From NCBI GenBank assembly GCA_030629105.1, contig DAOVPS010000137.1, positions 1-9,146 on the forward strand: 9,146 nucleotides of DNA, written 5' to 3'. The notes beneath the pieces are model-generated. The model was given only the letters and a program-made list of their open reading frames with translations. It had not been told where the DNA came from and made no database searches. Within the stretch, counting starts at the first letter, position 1. Each line of letters starts with the position of its first letter. Of this stretch, positions 1 to 5,919 are shown in pieces. Source of the stretch: JABLTI01 sp030629105 (GTDB taxonomy: Archaea; Asgardarchaeota; Heimdallarchaeia; JABLTI01). The position numbers and the translations under genes were made by a program.

Positions 1-1178
1 AGATTACGAATTTTTATGGAACCTCGTGGTGCTCTGATTGTAAACGATCAAAAACATTTCTTGGTGGACACAGAATTCCGTATAAATGGATAGACATAGA
101 TGAGAATGAGGAAGCAGCGTTAATTGTTGAGAAAATTAATGACGGAAAACGACGTGTGCCAACCATTGAATTTGATGATGGTTCTTTTCTTGTGGTTCCA
201 ACAAATGCTGAATTAGCGCAAAAATTAAATTTGAAAACAAAACCCAAGCACAAATATCATGATATATTAATCATTGGTGGAGGACCTGCAGGATTAACCT
301 GTGCACTCTATACTTCTCGGGAAGGTTATGATACTGCTCTTGCAGAAAAAAGTGCTTTGGGAGGTCAGGTTGGAGTAACAGAGAGACTAGATAACTTTCC
401 AGGATTTCCTGATGGAATATCTGGTAATGAATTAGCGGATAGAATAACACGGCAGGTAGAAAAATTCGGCGTGGAATTCATTAAAGCTACAGAAATTGCA
501 AGTATAAGTGACATGGGTCATTGCTTAGTAGCTAAATCAACAACCGGTGATGAATTTGATGCTAAAGCAATGGTTATTGCCACAGGTAGTGAATATAAAA
601 TGTTAGAAGTCCCAGGAGAGAGAAAACTACTGGGATACAAAATCCACTTCTGTAGTACCTGTGATGGTCCATTTTACAAAGGAAAAGAAGTCATGGTTAT
701 AGGTGGAGGAAATTCTGCCTTCGAGGAATCAGTATTTTTAGCTCCATTTGCATCCAAAGTTACAATTGTGGGAAGATCTGATGAATGGAAAGCATCAGCA
801 GTTCTAAAACAGAAAATATCTGAAATACCAAATGTAGAATTAGTCAAAAACAAAGTTGTTAAAGAATTCATAGTAGGTCCAAAGAAAACACTAAAGGGAG
901 TAAAATTCTATGATAAAGAAACTAAAAAAGATATCACACTACATCCAGATGGGGTTTTTGTCTTCATTGGAATAATGCCAAATGCATTATTTGTAAAGGA
1001 TTTTGTCGATTGTGATGAGGGTGGATTCATAGAAACAAAAAACAACATGATGACAAGCACTCCAGGACTATTTGCAGCAGGTGATTGCCGATCAGGTTCT
1101 ACAAAACAAGCGGCAGCTGCAGCAGGTGAAGGTGCAGCAGTAGCATTAATGGTAAGAGATTATCTGAAGAAGAAATAA
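1..1178 (+). CDS. Glutaredoxin-like domain fused to thioredoxin reductase-like flavoprotein (5' partial)
   Basis: The frame is open from the left edge (first full codon at 3) to the TAA at 1176-1178, giving 391 visible codons. An internal GTG at 156 would give a 340-residue protein but would cut a domain in half, so I reject it as the start. Visible residues 1-75 look like a glutaredoxin fold: a WCSDC active site (Cys at 30-32 and 39-41) and a cis-proline VPT motif near residue 53. The rest is a low-molecular-weight thioredoxin reductase: FAD motif GGGPAG (about residues 92-97), redox pair CSTC (bases 651-662), second Rossmann motif GGGNSA (about 234-239), and the terminal FAD motif AAGDC (about 358-362). 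The HRRxxxR motif that binds the NADPH phosphate is replaced by GRSDEWKAS, so NADPH use is doubtful. By family it should pass electrons from a reduced cofactor through FAD and CSTC to its own glutaredoxin-like CxxC or to a separate thioredoxin in the cytosol. The true start lies outside the window. Confidence 0.9.
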   Translation, partial: ITNFYGTSWCSDCKRSKTFLGGHRIPYKWIDIDENEEAALIVEKINDGKRRVPTIEFDDGSFLVVPTNAELAQKLNLKTKPKHKYHDILIIGGGPAGLTCALYTSREGYDTALAEKSALGGQVGVTERLDNFPGFPDGISGNELADRITRQVEKFGVEFIKATEIASISDMGHCLVAKSTTGDEFDAKAMVIATGSEYKMLEVPGERKLLGYKIHFCSTCDGPFYKGKEVMVIGGGNSAFEESVFLAPFASKVTIVGRSDEWKASAVLKQKISEIPNVELVKNKVVKEFIVGPKKTLKGVKFYDKETKKDITLHPDGVFVFIGIMPNALFVKDFVDCDEGGFIETKNNMMTSTPGLFAAGDCRSGSTKQAAAAAGEGAAVALMVRDYLKKK

Positions 1179-1197
1179 TCATTATATCAGAAAATAG

Positions 1198-1305
1198 AGC
1201 CGCTGGAGGGATGTGTTCGAGTAGAAGTCACGACTTCTACTTATTGAACCCCCGATGCTTCAGTTTACGAGACTGACGCCTTTTACCTAGCTTGGCCACA
1301 GCGAC
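1198..1305 (-). tRNA. tRNA-Thr (anticodon CGU), interrupted by a T-loop intron
   Basis: Read on the minus strand, the acceptor stem GTCGCTG (1305-1299) pairs with CAGCGGC (1205-1199), with one G-U pair. U73 follows at 1198, the usual discriminator of archaeal tRNA-Thr, and no CCA is encoded. The D-arm begins GCCAAG and contains the invariant GG and closing GGC. The anticodon stem TCAGT/ACTGA encloses the loop CTCGTAA, so the anticodon is CGU and reads ACG. The T-stem GGGGG pairs with CCCTC. The T-loop becomes the standard seven-base TTCAAAT only if 31 bases (1213-1243) are removed, leaving a 77-nt tRNA. The 3' end lies 20 bp from the convergent reductase stop. A weak AT-rich promoter candidate on the minus strand lies around 1322-1351. 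The D-stem has only three good pairs, but overall the match is strong. Confidence 0.92.
1213..1243 (-). other. tRNA intron (31 nt) between T-loop positions 58 and 59
   Basis: Most of the intron is a hairpin: AGTAGAAGTC and GACTTCTACT form a perfect 10-nt inverted repeat (1220-1229/1232-1241). In the precursor, exon GUUC (T53-C56) can pair with intron GAAC as a four-base helix. This is flanked by a bulge AAU at the 5' splice site and ACA at the 3' splice site. Cleavage after the second base of each bulge, as archaeal splicing endonuclease does, would leave TTCAA joined to AT. The exon-side helix is regular only if the T-stem slips by two bases, and the intron-side helix starts with an A-C mismatch, so I call it near-canonical. 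Confidence 0.82.
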
Positions 1306-1466
1306 TTAGTGTTCTCTGAGAATTAACTTTTTACTGTTCTTAATATTTTTTATCATCCTATAAAAAAAATTAACAATTTTACATAAATCTCTGTTTTCTA
1401 ATTATATTTCTGGGTATCATCTTCATCCCCGAAGCGTTTGAGTACTGGTTTAACAAAGATTCGTAT

Positions 1467-1478
1467 TACCTATTGGTA
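1467..1478. promoter_or_regulatory. Short palindrome upstream of the ribbon-helix-helix gene (possible operator)
   Basis: TACC-TATT-GGTA is a perfect 4-bp inverted repeat, overlapped by a wider TTAC...GTAA pair (1466-1483). It lies about 44 bp before the ribbon-helix-helix start, and such regulators often bind short palindromes in their own promoters. The arms are short, so chance is quite possible. The rest of 1306-1521 shows only AT-rich sequence, with no gene or RNA I could support. Confidence 0.22.
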
Positions 1479-1521
1479 TGTAAATTTCCATCATTAAACA
1501 AAAAAGGTGTAATCTGTAACA

Positions 1522-1677
1522 ATGAATCTAATTTCAGTCAAAATTCCAGAGACATTTCTTGAAGGGTTAGATGATTTAGTGAGATTAGGTGTCTATCCTA
1601 GCAGGTCTGAGGCAATTCGAGTAGCGATTAGGGATCTTTTAAGGAAAGAGTTATGGGATAGCAAAAGACGAGGATAA
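1522..1677 (+). CDS. Ribbon-helix-helix (CopG/Arc/MetJ-type) DNA-binding protein
   Basis: This 51-residue protein is a minimal ribbon-helix-helix regulator. Residues 3-8 (LISVKI) form the predicted DNA-contacting strand, residues 10-22 the first helix, and YPSRSEAIRVAIRDLL (25-40) the turn and second helix with the typical SRSEAIR signature. Proteins of this fold act as dimers that insert a two-stranded ribbon in the DNA major groove. A GGTG at 1506-1509 precedes the ATG by 12 bases, a rather long spacing, so translation may rely on a leaderless or short leader. The stop is followed by a pyrimidine-rich tract (1678-1699) that may end transcription. There is no ligand or metal domain, so it is not a NikR-type sensor. 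Target genes are unknown; self-regulation or control of the downstream YjbQ gene is possible. Confidence 0.88.
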   Translation: MNLISVKIPETFLEGLDDLVRLGVYPSRSEAIRVAIRDLLRKELWDSKRRG

Positions 1678-1756
1678 TTCTTCTTTTTCCTTTCTTTCCA
1701 AAAACAATAATAAGAATAGGTACTATTTTGTTAATCAATACTGAGGGACTGAACAA

Positions 1757-2176
1757 ATGGTAGTGTACTCAACAGAAATTGACTTAGATACCGAAGGCGA
1801 AATCCAAATTTTTGATATCACGTTAAATGTCCGAAATGCTATCAAAGATTCTGGGATAATTAAAGGCTTGGTAAATGTTTTTGTGCCTGGAGCAACAGGG
1901 GCAATTACAACCTTAGAATATGAGCCTAGATTAGTTCAGGATACTATTAACCTGCTGAAAAAACTTGTACCTAAAGGCATTGGTTATCAGCATGATTATC
2001 AAGATGATAATGCTCACAGTCATTTACGAGCAAGTTTATTGTCTCCAGAGTTAACAATTCCAATCATTGGTGGAGCTCCCGTTCTCGGAACTTGGCAACA
2101 AGTTGTTTTTCTAGAATTAGATACTAGAGGTCGTGAACGAAAAATCCTTGTTACAGTTATGGGTGATAAGAAATAA
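1757..2176 (+). CDS. YjbQ/UPF0047 family protein (secondary thiamine-phosphate synthase-like)
   Basis: The protein has 139 residues, the normal size for this single-domain family. Family landmarks are TGAITTLEYE (47-56), the histidine motif NAHSHLRASLL (85-95, with His87 and His89), and the C-terminal block GTWQQVVFLELDTRGRER (111-128). A GAGGG ribosome binding site at 1743-1747 lies 9 bases before the ATG. YjbQ proteins form small trimers with a conserved histidine/acid pocket. The E. coli member has weak thiamine-phosphate synthase activity, which is why the family carries that label, but the true substrate is not known in general. The next gene begins 47 bp downstream and may be co-transcribed. 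Family assignment is firm; the enzymatic role is not. Confidence 0.93.
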   Translation: MVVYSTEIDLDTEGEIQIFDITLNVRNAIKDSGIIKGLVNVFVPGATGAITTLEYEPRLVQDTINLLKKLVPKGIGYQHDYQDDNAHSHLRASLLSPELTIPIIGGAPVLGTWQQVVFLELDTRGRERKILVTVMGDKK

Positions 2177-2223
2177 GTTGGTTTCTTAGTATTTCAACAG
2201 CTGAGTCTTTGTGAGGTTACTTG

Positions 2224-2424
2224 ATGTTTAATAAACGATTCATTGTTCTACGATGCCCCAAATGTGGAAAATGGACTTATGCAAGAAGTAGACAAAAAAC
2301 TCGTTTTTGTAGCAGATGCGAGAAACGATTCAAAATAGATCCAGTTCAAGTGATTTATGCTGCAGATCATAGACAAGCACATTATCTTGTGAAGATGAAA
2401 AATGAAGAAGAGATGAATAAATAG
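2224..2424 (+). CDS. Small zinc-ribbon protein, DUF1922-like
   Basis: This 66-residue protein carries two CxxC knuckles, CPKC (Cys11, Cys14) and CSRC (Cys29, Cys32), that can hold one zinc ion. A lysine/arginine-rich segment lies between and after them, and residues 41-60 are a short strand-helix (VQVIYAADHRQAHYLVKMKN). The pattern RFIVLRCPKCGKWTYA followed by this tail resembles the archaeal DUF1922 family, whose function is unknown; nucleic-acid or protein binding is the usual guess for such ribbons. I chose the ATG at 2224 over the adjacent TTG at 2221 because GAGGT at 2213-2217 is then spaced 6 bases from the start. It follows the YjbQ gene by 47 bp on the same strand. T-runs at 2439-2444 and 2450-2454 may terminate the unit. 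Confidence 0.8.
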   Translation: MFNKRFIVLRCPKCGKWTYARSRQKTRFCSRCEKRFKIDPVQVIYAADHRQAHYLVKMKNEEEMNK

Positions 2425-2438
2425 TTTTATTAAGAAAG

Positions 2439-2454
2439 TTTTTTCCTTGTTTTT
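2439..2454 (+). terminator. Oligo-T termination tract after the zinc-ribbon gene
   Basis: Two T-runs (2439-2444 and 2450-2454) lie 14 bp after the stop codon. Archaeal RNA polymerase terminates at such runs without needing a hairpin, and no stem is visible here. Confidence 0.45.
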
Positions 2455-2485
2455 AGTTAAATAGTATCCACAAACAAACGGAAAA

Positions 2486-2495
2486 ATATTTTAAA
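2486..2495 (+). promoter_or_regulatory. TATA-box candidate for the membrane redox operon
   Basis: ATATTTTAAA follows a purine-rich GGAAAA stretch that could serve as BRE. Transcription would begin around 2515-2520, leaving a leader of about 40 nt before the TTG start at 2558. Confidence 0.4.
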
Positions 2496-2557
2496 GACAA
2501 ATTTTCTACAAGCAGTAGTTCTGAAGAAATTCAAGACAAATTAATCGGGTGTAAAAC

Positions 2558-2758
2558 TTGAAACCAAGGTCATGGATGATCCTAATACTTGCCATAGGAG
2601 CGATATCCCTAGTCGTAGGAATTACGCTCATATTAAATATTGAAAATTATCCTAATTTTGCAGAATTTTTCAATATGGACCCAACAAAAATTGATGCATT
2701 TAGAGATTTCATTTGGCAGTACGTAACTGGGATACCGATACCAGACCCAATAACTTAG
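2558..2758 (+). CDS. Small single-pass membrane protein, unknown function
   Basis: I do not recognise a family for this 66-residue protein. Residues 6-27 form one strong hydrophobic segment (ILILAIGAISLVVGITLIL), preceded by Lys2 and Arg4. By the positive-inside rule the N-terminus should be cytoplasmic, leaving residues 28-66 outside. That tail has aromatic residues (FAEFF, FIWQY) and ends in proline-rich GIPIPDPIT. The TTG start is supported by GGGTG about 6-10 bases upstream; the in-frame ATG at 2576 would remove the charged residues and has no ribosome binding site. The stop lies 28 bp before the NapH-like gene, and no promoter is evident between them, so the two are probably co-transcribed. 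It may be an accessory subunit of that protein (inference). Confidence 0.75.
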   Translation: MKPRSWMILILAIGAISLVVGITLILNIENYPNFAEFFNMDPTKIDAFRDFIWQYVTGIPIPDPIT

Positions 2759-2786
2759 TAAACAACTAACGAACGGTGAATGCAAA

Positions 2787-3737
2787 ATGGGAACAAGTTC
2801 CAAAGACTCAAAAGCAAAAACATTCGGGTTACGAATACTTGAAGGTATGAACTCCCGAAAGGTACGTCTACTAAGATGGTTAGTACAAATTACTTCATTT
2901 TTGGTTATAAATGGTGGCCTAATAGGTCTTGGTTGGACATATATTCCATTACCAATTAATCAACCAAGTGGTGCACCTTTTACAACAATAATCGGCGCAT
3001 TTGACGCATTCCAAGATGGGATTGCAGCAGGTATCTTTCCATTTGTTATATTCGGTGTGTGCTTGATTATAGGTGCGATATTCGGAAGAACTTTGTGTGG
3101 ATGGATTTGTCCCTTTGGTTTCTTCCAAGATTTGATGCGATTAGTGCCCGTTAAGAAACTAAAAATCTCGAAACCTTTGAATAAAGGATTAAGAGACATT
3201 CGTGCAGTTATCTTTTGGGCTGTAATTCTTGTTGCAGGTTTTGTTGGATACAAAGAAATAATCGGTCAAAGTGTTGTGGATAGCTTTAATGCTTTTGCTA
3301 ATCAACCTTGGACTCCATTTAATCCAGCTGCAACATTATTTGTAATGTTCTTCTATATGATCTTCTGGCAACAATACCCTGGTGGAGACCCACTTTTTGA
3401 AGCAGGACACTGGAATTTCATGTTTTATTTCAGAATTGTCCTATTAGTCGCAGTAATCGGATTAAGTGTTTTTATTCCAAGATTTTACTGTCGATACGTT
3501 TGTCCAATTGGTTATGCAATGGGTTTCCCAGCAAAATATAGCCTAATTGGAATTGCAAGAAATCCAGCACGATGCACTCATTGCGGAAGCTGTGAGGAAA
3601 TGTGTGAAAAATCTGCTATGCAAGTCCCAATATTGGATTACTCGTATGAGCGAGTTAGAGATGCTAATTGTAACAATTGTGGATCTTGTTTAGATGCGTG
3701 TCCTCATGGAGCAATTTACTTCAAATTCAAAGGATAA
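2787..3737 (+). CDS. NapH/NosR-like polytopic membrane protein with two [4Fe-4S] ferredoxin motifs
   Basis: The protein has 316 residues with about five membrane segments (near 28-50, 78-100, 137-156, 180-197 and 212-231). Two paired CxxxCP motifs sit at the membrane edge: CGWICP (Cys104, Cys108) and CRYVCP (Cys235, Cys239), the hallmark of the NapH/MauN/NosR C-terminal family. A C-terminal ferredoxin domain has two cluster sets: Cys263, Cys266, Cys269, Cys273, and Cys295, Cys298, Cys301, Cys305 followed by proline. In characterised relatives this architecture carries electrons between the quinol pool or cytoplasmic donors and an extracytoplasmic enzyme. GGTGA at 2775-2779 is spaced 7 bases from the ATG. 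No nitrate, nitrous-oxide or methylamine enzyme lies nearby, so the partner is unknown. The family is clear; the physiological role is not. Confidence 0.9.
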   Translation: MGTSSKDSKAKTFGLRILEGMNSRKVRLLRWLVQITSFLVINGGLIGLGWTYIPLPINQPSGAPFTTIIGAFDAFQDGIAAGIFPFVIFGVCLIIGAIFGRTLCGWICPFGFFQDLMRLVPVKKLKISKPLNKGLRDIRAVIFWAVILVAGFVGYKEIIGQSVVDSFNAFANQPWTPFNPAATLFVMFFYMIFWQQYPGGDPLFEAGHWNFMFYFRIVLLVAVIGLSVFIPRFYCRYVCPIGYAMGFPAKYSLIGIARNPARCTHCGSCEEMCEKSAMQVPILDYSYERVRDANCNNCGSCLDACPHGAIYFKFKG

Positions 3738-3755
3738 GATTGAAAAGTAAAACAG

Positions 3756-3785
3756 AATCCCTTTTCAGGGATTTACTCCTTTTTT
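3756..3785 (+). terminator. Hairpin plus T-run terminator after the NapH-like gene
   Basis: AATCCCT (3756-3762) and AGGGATT (3767-3773) form a perfect 7-bp stem with loop TTTC. A run of six T follows at 3780-3785, beginning 7 bases past the stem. This is more structured than the plain T-runs elsewhere in the window. Confidence 0.65.
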
Positions 3786-3824
3786 CCCCAAAAATCATTT
3801 TAGAGATGATTTGATATAATTACT

Positions 3825-4583
3825 ATGAGAAAAATGAAAGATGAAATTTCTTTAGCAGTAGAATTAGCTAACAGTCTTAAGAAAAAAGATAGGTTACATG
3901 CTTATGTCCTAACTGGCGCGGGAACATCCCGGGCTTCAAATATACCAACTTTTCGCGGTGAAGATGGACTCTGGGAGAAGTATAACTTCGAAGAGGTTGC
4001 TACTTTAAATGCGTGGCTCAAGAATCCTGTAAAAATTTGGACATTTTATGCGGAAGGAATACAGCTTATTTTGGATTCAGAACCAAATCCTGCGCATAAT
4101 GCTATTGCTGAATTAGAAGCGAAGAACTTTTGTCAATATGTTATAACACAAAATGCGGATGGCTTACATCAAAAAGCTGGATCAAAAAATGTTCTTGAAA
4201 TACATGGTAACCTAACTAGGGTTCGTTGTACTCAATGCAATAAGAAACAAGTATTTACAGAACCTCCTAAAGATATACCTCCAAAGTGTCAGTGTGGGAG
4301 CATGTATCGACCTGATGTTGTTTTGTTTAATGAACAATTGCCTTCGGATTTAATTGCGAAATCATTTGACATAGCCAAAAGAGTTGACTTGGCAATTGTT
4401 GTAGGAACAAGTGCTGAGGTAGTTCCTGCTGCTACATTACCTTTTGTTTCAAAGGAAAATGGTGTGAAGGTTTTGGTTTTCAATAAAGAAAAAACTGATC
4501 ATACCCGAATTGCTGATGTTTTCATACAAGGTAAGTGTGAAGAAACTCTTCCAGCGTTCGTTGAAAGCCTATCAAAGAATTGA
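3825..4583 (+). CDS. Sir2-family NAD-dependent protein deacylase (sirtuin)
   Basis: The 252-residue protein is a compact prokaryotic sirtuin. Motifs in order are the NAD-binding GAGTSRASNIPTFRG (31-45) with GLW (48-50); QNADGLH (109-115); catalytic His127 in EIHGNL; zinc-binding Cys135, Cys138, Cys155 and Cys157; and GTSAEVVPA (194-202). Sirtuins remove acyl groups from lysine using NAD, giving nicotinamide and O-acyl-ADP-ribose. The Tyr-x-x-Arg pair that marks desuccinylases is not intact: Tyr75 is present but the position three later is Gly78. Simple deacetylation is therefore more likely. The QNADGLH motif has Ala where Ile or Val is usual. No clear ribosome binding site precedes the ATG, so the transcript may be leaderless; an ATG at 3834 is an alternative start. 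The gene stands alone between a terminator and the nop5 promoter. Confidence 0.95.
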   Translation: MRKMKDEISLAVELANSLKKKDRLHAYVLTGAGTSRASNIPTFRGEDGLWEKYNFEEVATLNAWLKNPVKIWTFYAEGIQLILDSEPNPAHNAIAELEAKNFCQYVITQNADGLHQKAGSKNVLEIHGNLTRVRCTQCNKKQVFTEPPKDIPPKCQCGSMYRPDVVLFNEQLPSDLIAKSFDIAKRVDLAIVVGTSAEVVPAATLPFVSKENGVKVLVFNKEKTDHTRIADVFIQGKCEETLPAFVESLSKN

Positions 4584-4643
4584 AAAAATTGATAAATAAC
4601 TCGAAAAGAACAAATTTATTATCTTTCAATCGGAATATTTACA

Positions 4644-4651
4644 TTTTATAA
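4644..4651 (+). promoter_or_regulatory. TATA box of the nop5-fibrillarin operon
   Basis: TTTTATAA lies 38 bp before the nop5 ATG. Initiation about 25 bp downstream (near 4675) would leave a short leader containing the GGAG ribosome binding site at 4678-4681. Confidence 0.6.
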
Positions 4652-4689
4652 GGAAAACAAAGTCTAATTGTAGATTCGGAGTTAAGACA

Positions 4690-5913
4690 ATGAAAATTCA
4701 TCTAACAGTAACACTTGTTGGACCCTTTGCTCTAGATGATGAAGGGAATATTATTGACACAAGGAATTTTGAGTTGAAACCGCATATTGTTTCTGAAAAA
4801 TTAGCAAAACTCGATATGGGCGAATTACCAAAAGAATTAGAGGATATGTTAAAAGATCAAAAGAAAAATCAGATTGTAGTCAATAATCTAAAACTAAATC
4901 GAATTTTATCTGCCAAGAAATTCAACGTTGCTATTGATTATGATGATCCTGTCATTGATGTTTTCCATAAGAATTTTATCGAAAATGTCCAAAATTTGGG
5001 TTTGTTTAAGGCAAGAAAGGATTATATAAGATTTTTACGACAAGCTATGATTCAGTTAACTAGAGAGAGAGTTAGGCACTCTGCACAAAAAAGGGATGGT
5101 CTTATTGTTCATGCGATAGAAACAATAGATGATTTAGATAAAACCATTAATCTATTTTCAAGTCGTCTCAGAGAATTTTATGGCATGCATTTTCCAGAGT
5201 TAGTGGATGCAATAGAGAATCATAACACCTTTGCTAAAGTAGTAAGTAAAACAGGAAACAAATCTAATATTGATAAGAAATTACTAGTGGATGAAATTAG
5301 TTTGCCAGAGAAAAAAGCAGAAGAACTACTTGCTTCTCGCAAAAACTCTATGGGGTCACCCCTTCTCGATCAAGATATTCTAATAATACAAGATCAAGCT
5401 ACAGTTATCGTTGAATTATTTAAACGACGACAAGCTCTTGAAAAATGGATGGAGGAAGCAATGACTGCAATAGCTCCAAACATTTGCGGGGTTGTGAATC
5501 CTTTACTTGGAGCAAGACTCATTTCATTAGCTGGAAGTTTAAGGCAATTAGCAATAAGTGCCTCAAGTAAAATCCAGATATTAGGGGCTGAAAAGGCATT
5601 ATATAGAACAATTAAAACAGGAGCACCCCCACCAAAACATGGTGTTATTTTCCAAGATTCGAGATTGAATCAATCGAAATGGTGGCAAAGAGGTAAAATT
5701 GCTCGAGTAATTTCTGGTCGTTTGTCTATAGCTGCTCGAATGGATTTCTTCAAAGCTGAAGATAAATCAGAATTATTAGCAAAAGAAGTAACTGATAAAA
5801 TCGCAGAAGTTCTCAAAAAATATCCTGATCCACCAGAAAGACCACAAAGACGTGAATTCAGGAAATCAAGACCACCTCAGAGAAGAGGACCTCCTAAGAG
5901 AAAAAAGAGATGA
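4690..5913 (+). CDS. nop5: Nop5 (Nop56/58 homologue), C/D-box sRNP core protein
   Basis: The protein has 407 residues. Archaeal Nop5 bridges fibrillarin and L7Ae in the C/D-box guide RNP that directs 2'-O-methylation of rRNA and tRNA. The N-terminal domain (about 1-115) binds fibrillarin. A charged helical region (about 120-255) matches the coiled coil that dimerises Nop5. The NOP domain (about 260-378) contains GVVNPLLGARLISLAGSLRQ and the signature GAEKALYRTIKTG (299-311) followed by PKHG (315-318). Residues 379-407 are a very basic proline/arginine tail ending KRKKR, similar to but more proline-rich than the lysine tails of many homologues. GGAG at 4678-4681 is 8 bases from the ATG. Fibrillarin begins 6 bp after the stop, the usual archaeal arrangement, so the subunits are co-expressed. 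Confidence 0.97.
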   Translation: MKIHLTVTLVGPFALDDEGNIIDTRNFELKPHIVSEKLAKLDMGELPKELEDMLKDQKKNQIVVNNLKLNRILSAKKFNVAIDYDDPVIDVFHKNFIENVQNLGLFKARKDYIRFLRQAMIQLTRERVRHSAQKRDGLIVHAIETIDDLDKTINLFSSRLREFYGMHFPELVDAIENHNTFAKVVSKTGNKSNIDKKLLVDEISLPEKKAEELLASRKNSMGSPLLDQDILIIQDQATVIVELFKRRQALEKWMEEAMTAIAPNICGVVNPLLGARLISLAGSLRQLAISASSKIQILGAEKALYRTIKTGAPPPKHGVIFQDSRLNQSKWWQRGKIARVISGRLSIAARMDFFKAEDKSELLAKEVTDKIAEVLKKYPDPPERPQRREFRKSRPPQRRGPPKRKKR

Positions 5914-5919
5914 TATAAA

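Noticed and set aside
156..1178. GTG at 156 as the start of a stand-alone thioredoxin reductase
   Set aside because: The frame stays open to the left edge and encodes the WCSDC active site; starting at 156 would begin inside the glutaredoxin-like domain at its cis-proline motif.
1198..1305. Split or permuted tRNA explanation
   Set aside because: Both halves are in normal order on one strand within 108 bases and are completed by removing a single intron, so a plain interrupted gene explains it.
1306..1521. Hidden gene or structured RNA in the gap after the tRNA
   Set aside because: Only AT-rich sequence and short weak palindromes are visible; no open frame with a start signal and no convincing RNA fold was found on either strand.
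2960..3253. Minus-strand open frame of 97 codons inside the NapH-like gene
   Set aside because: It lies wholly antisense to a strongly conserved iron-sulfur protein, shows no recognisable motif and has no ribosome binding site that I can see.
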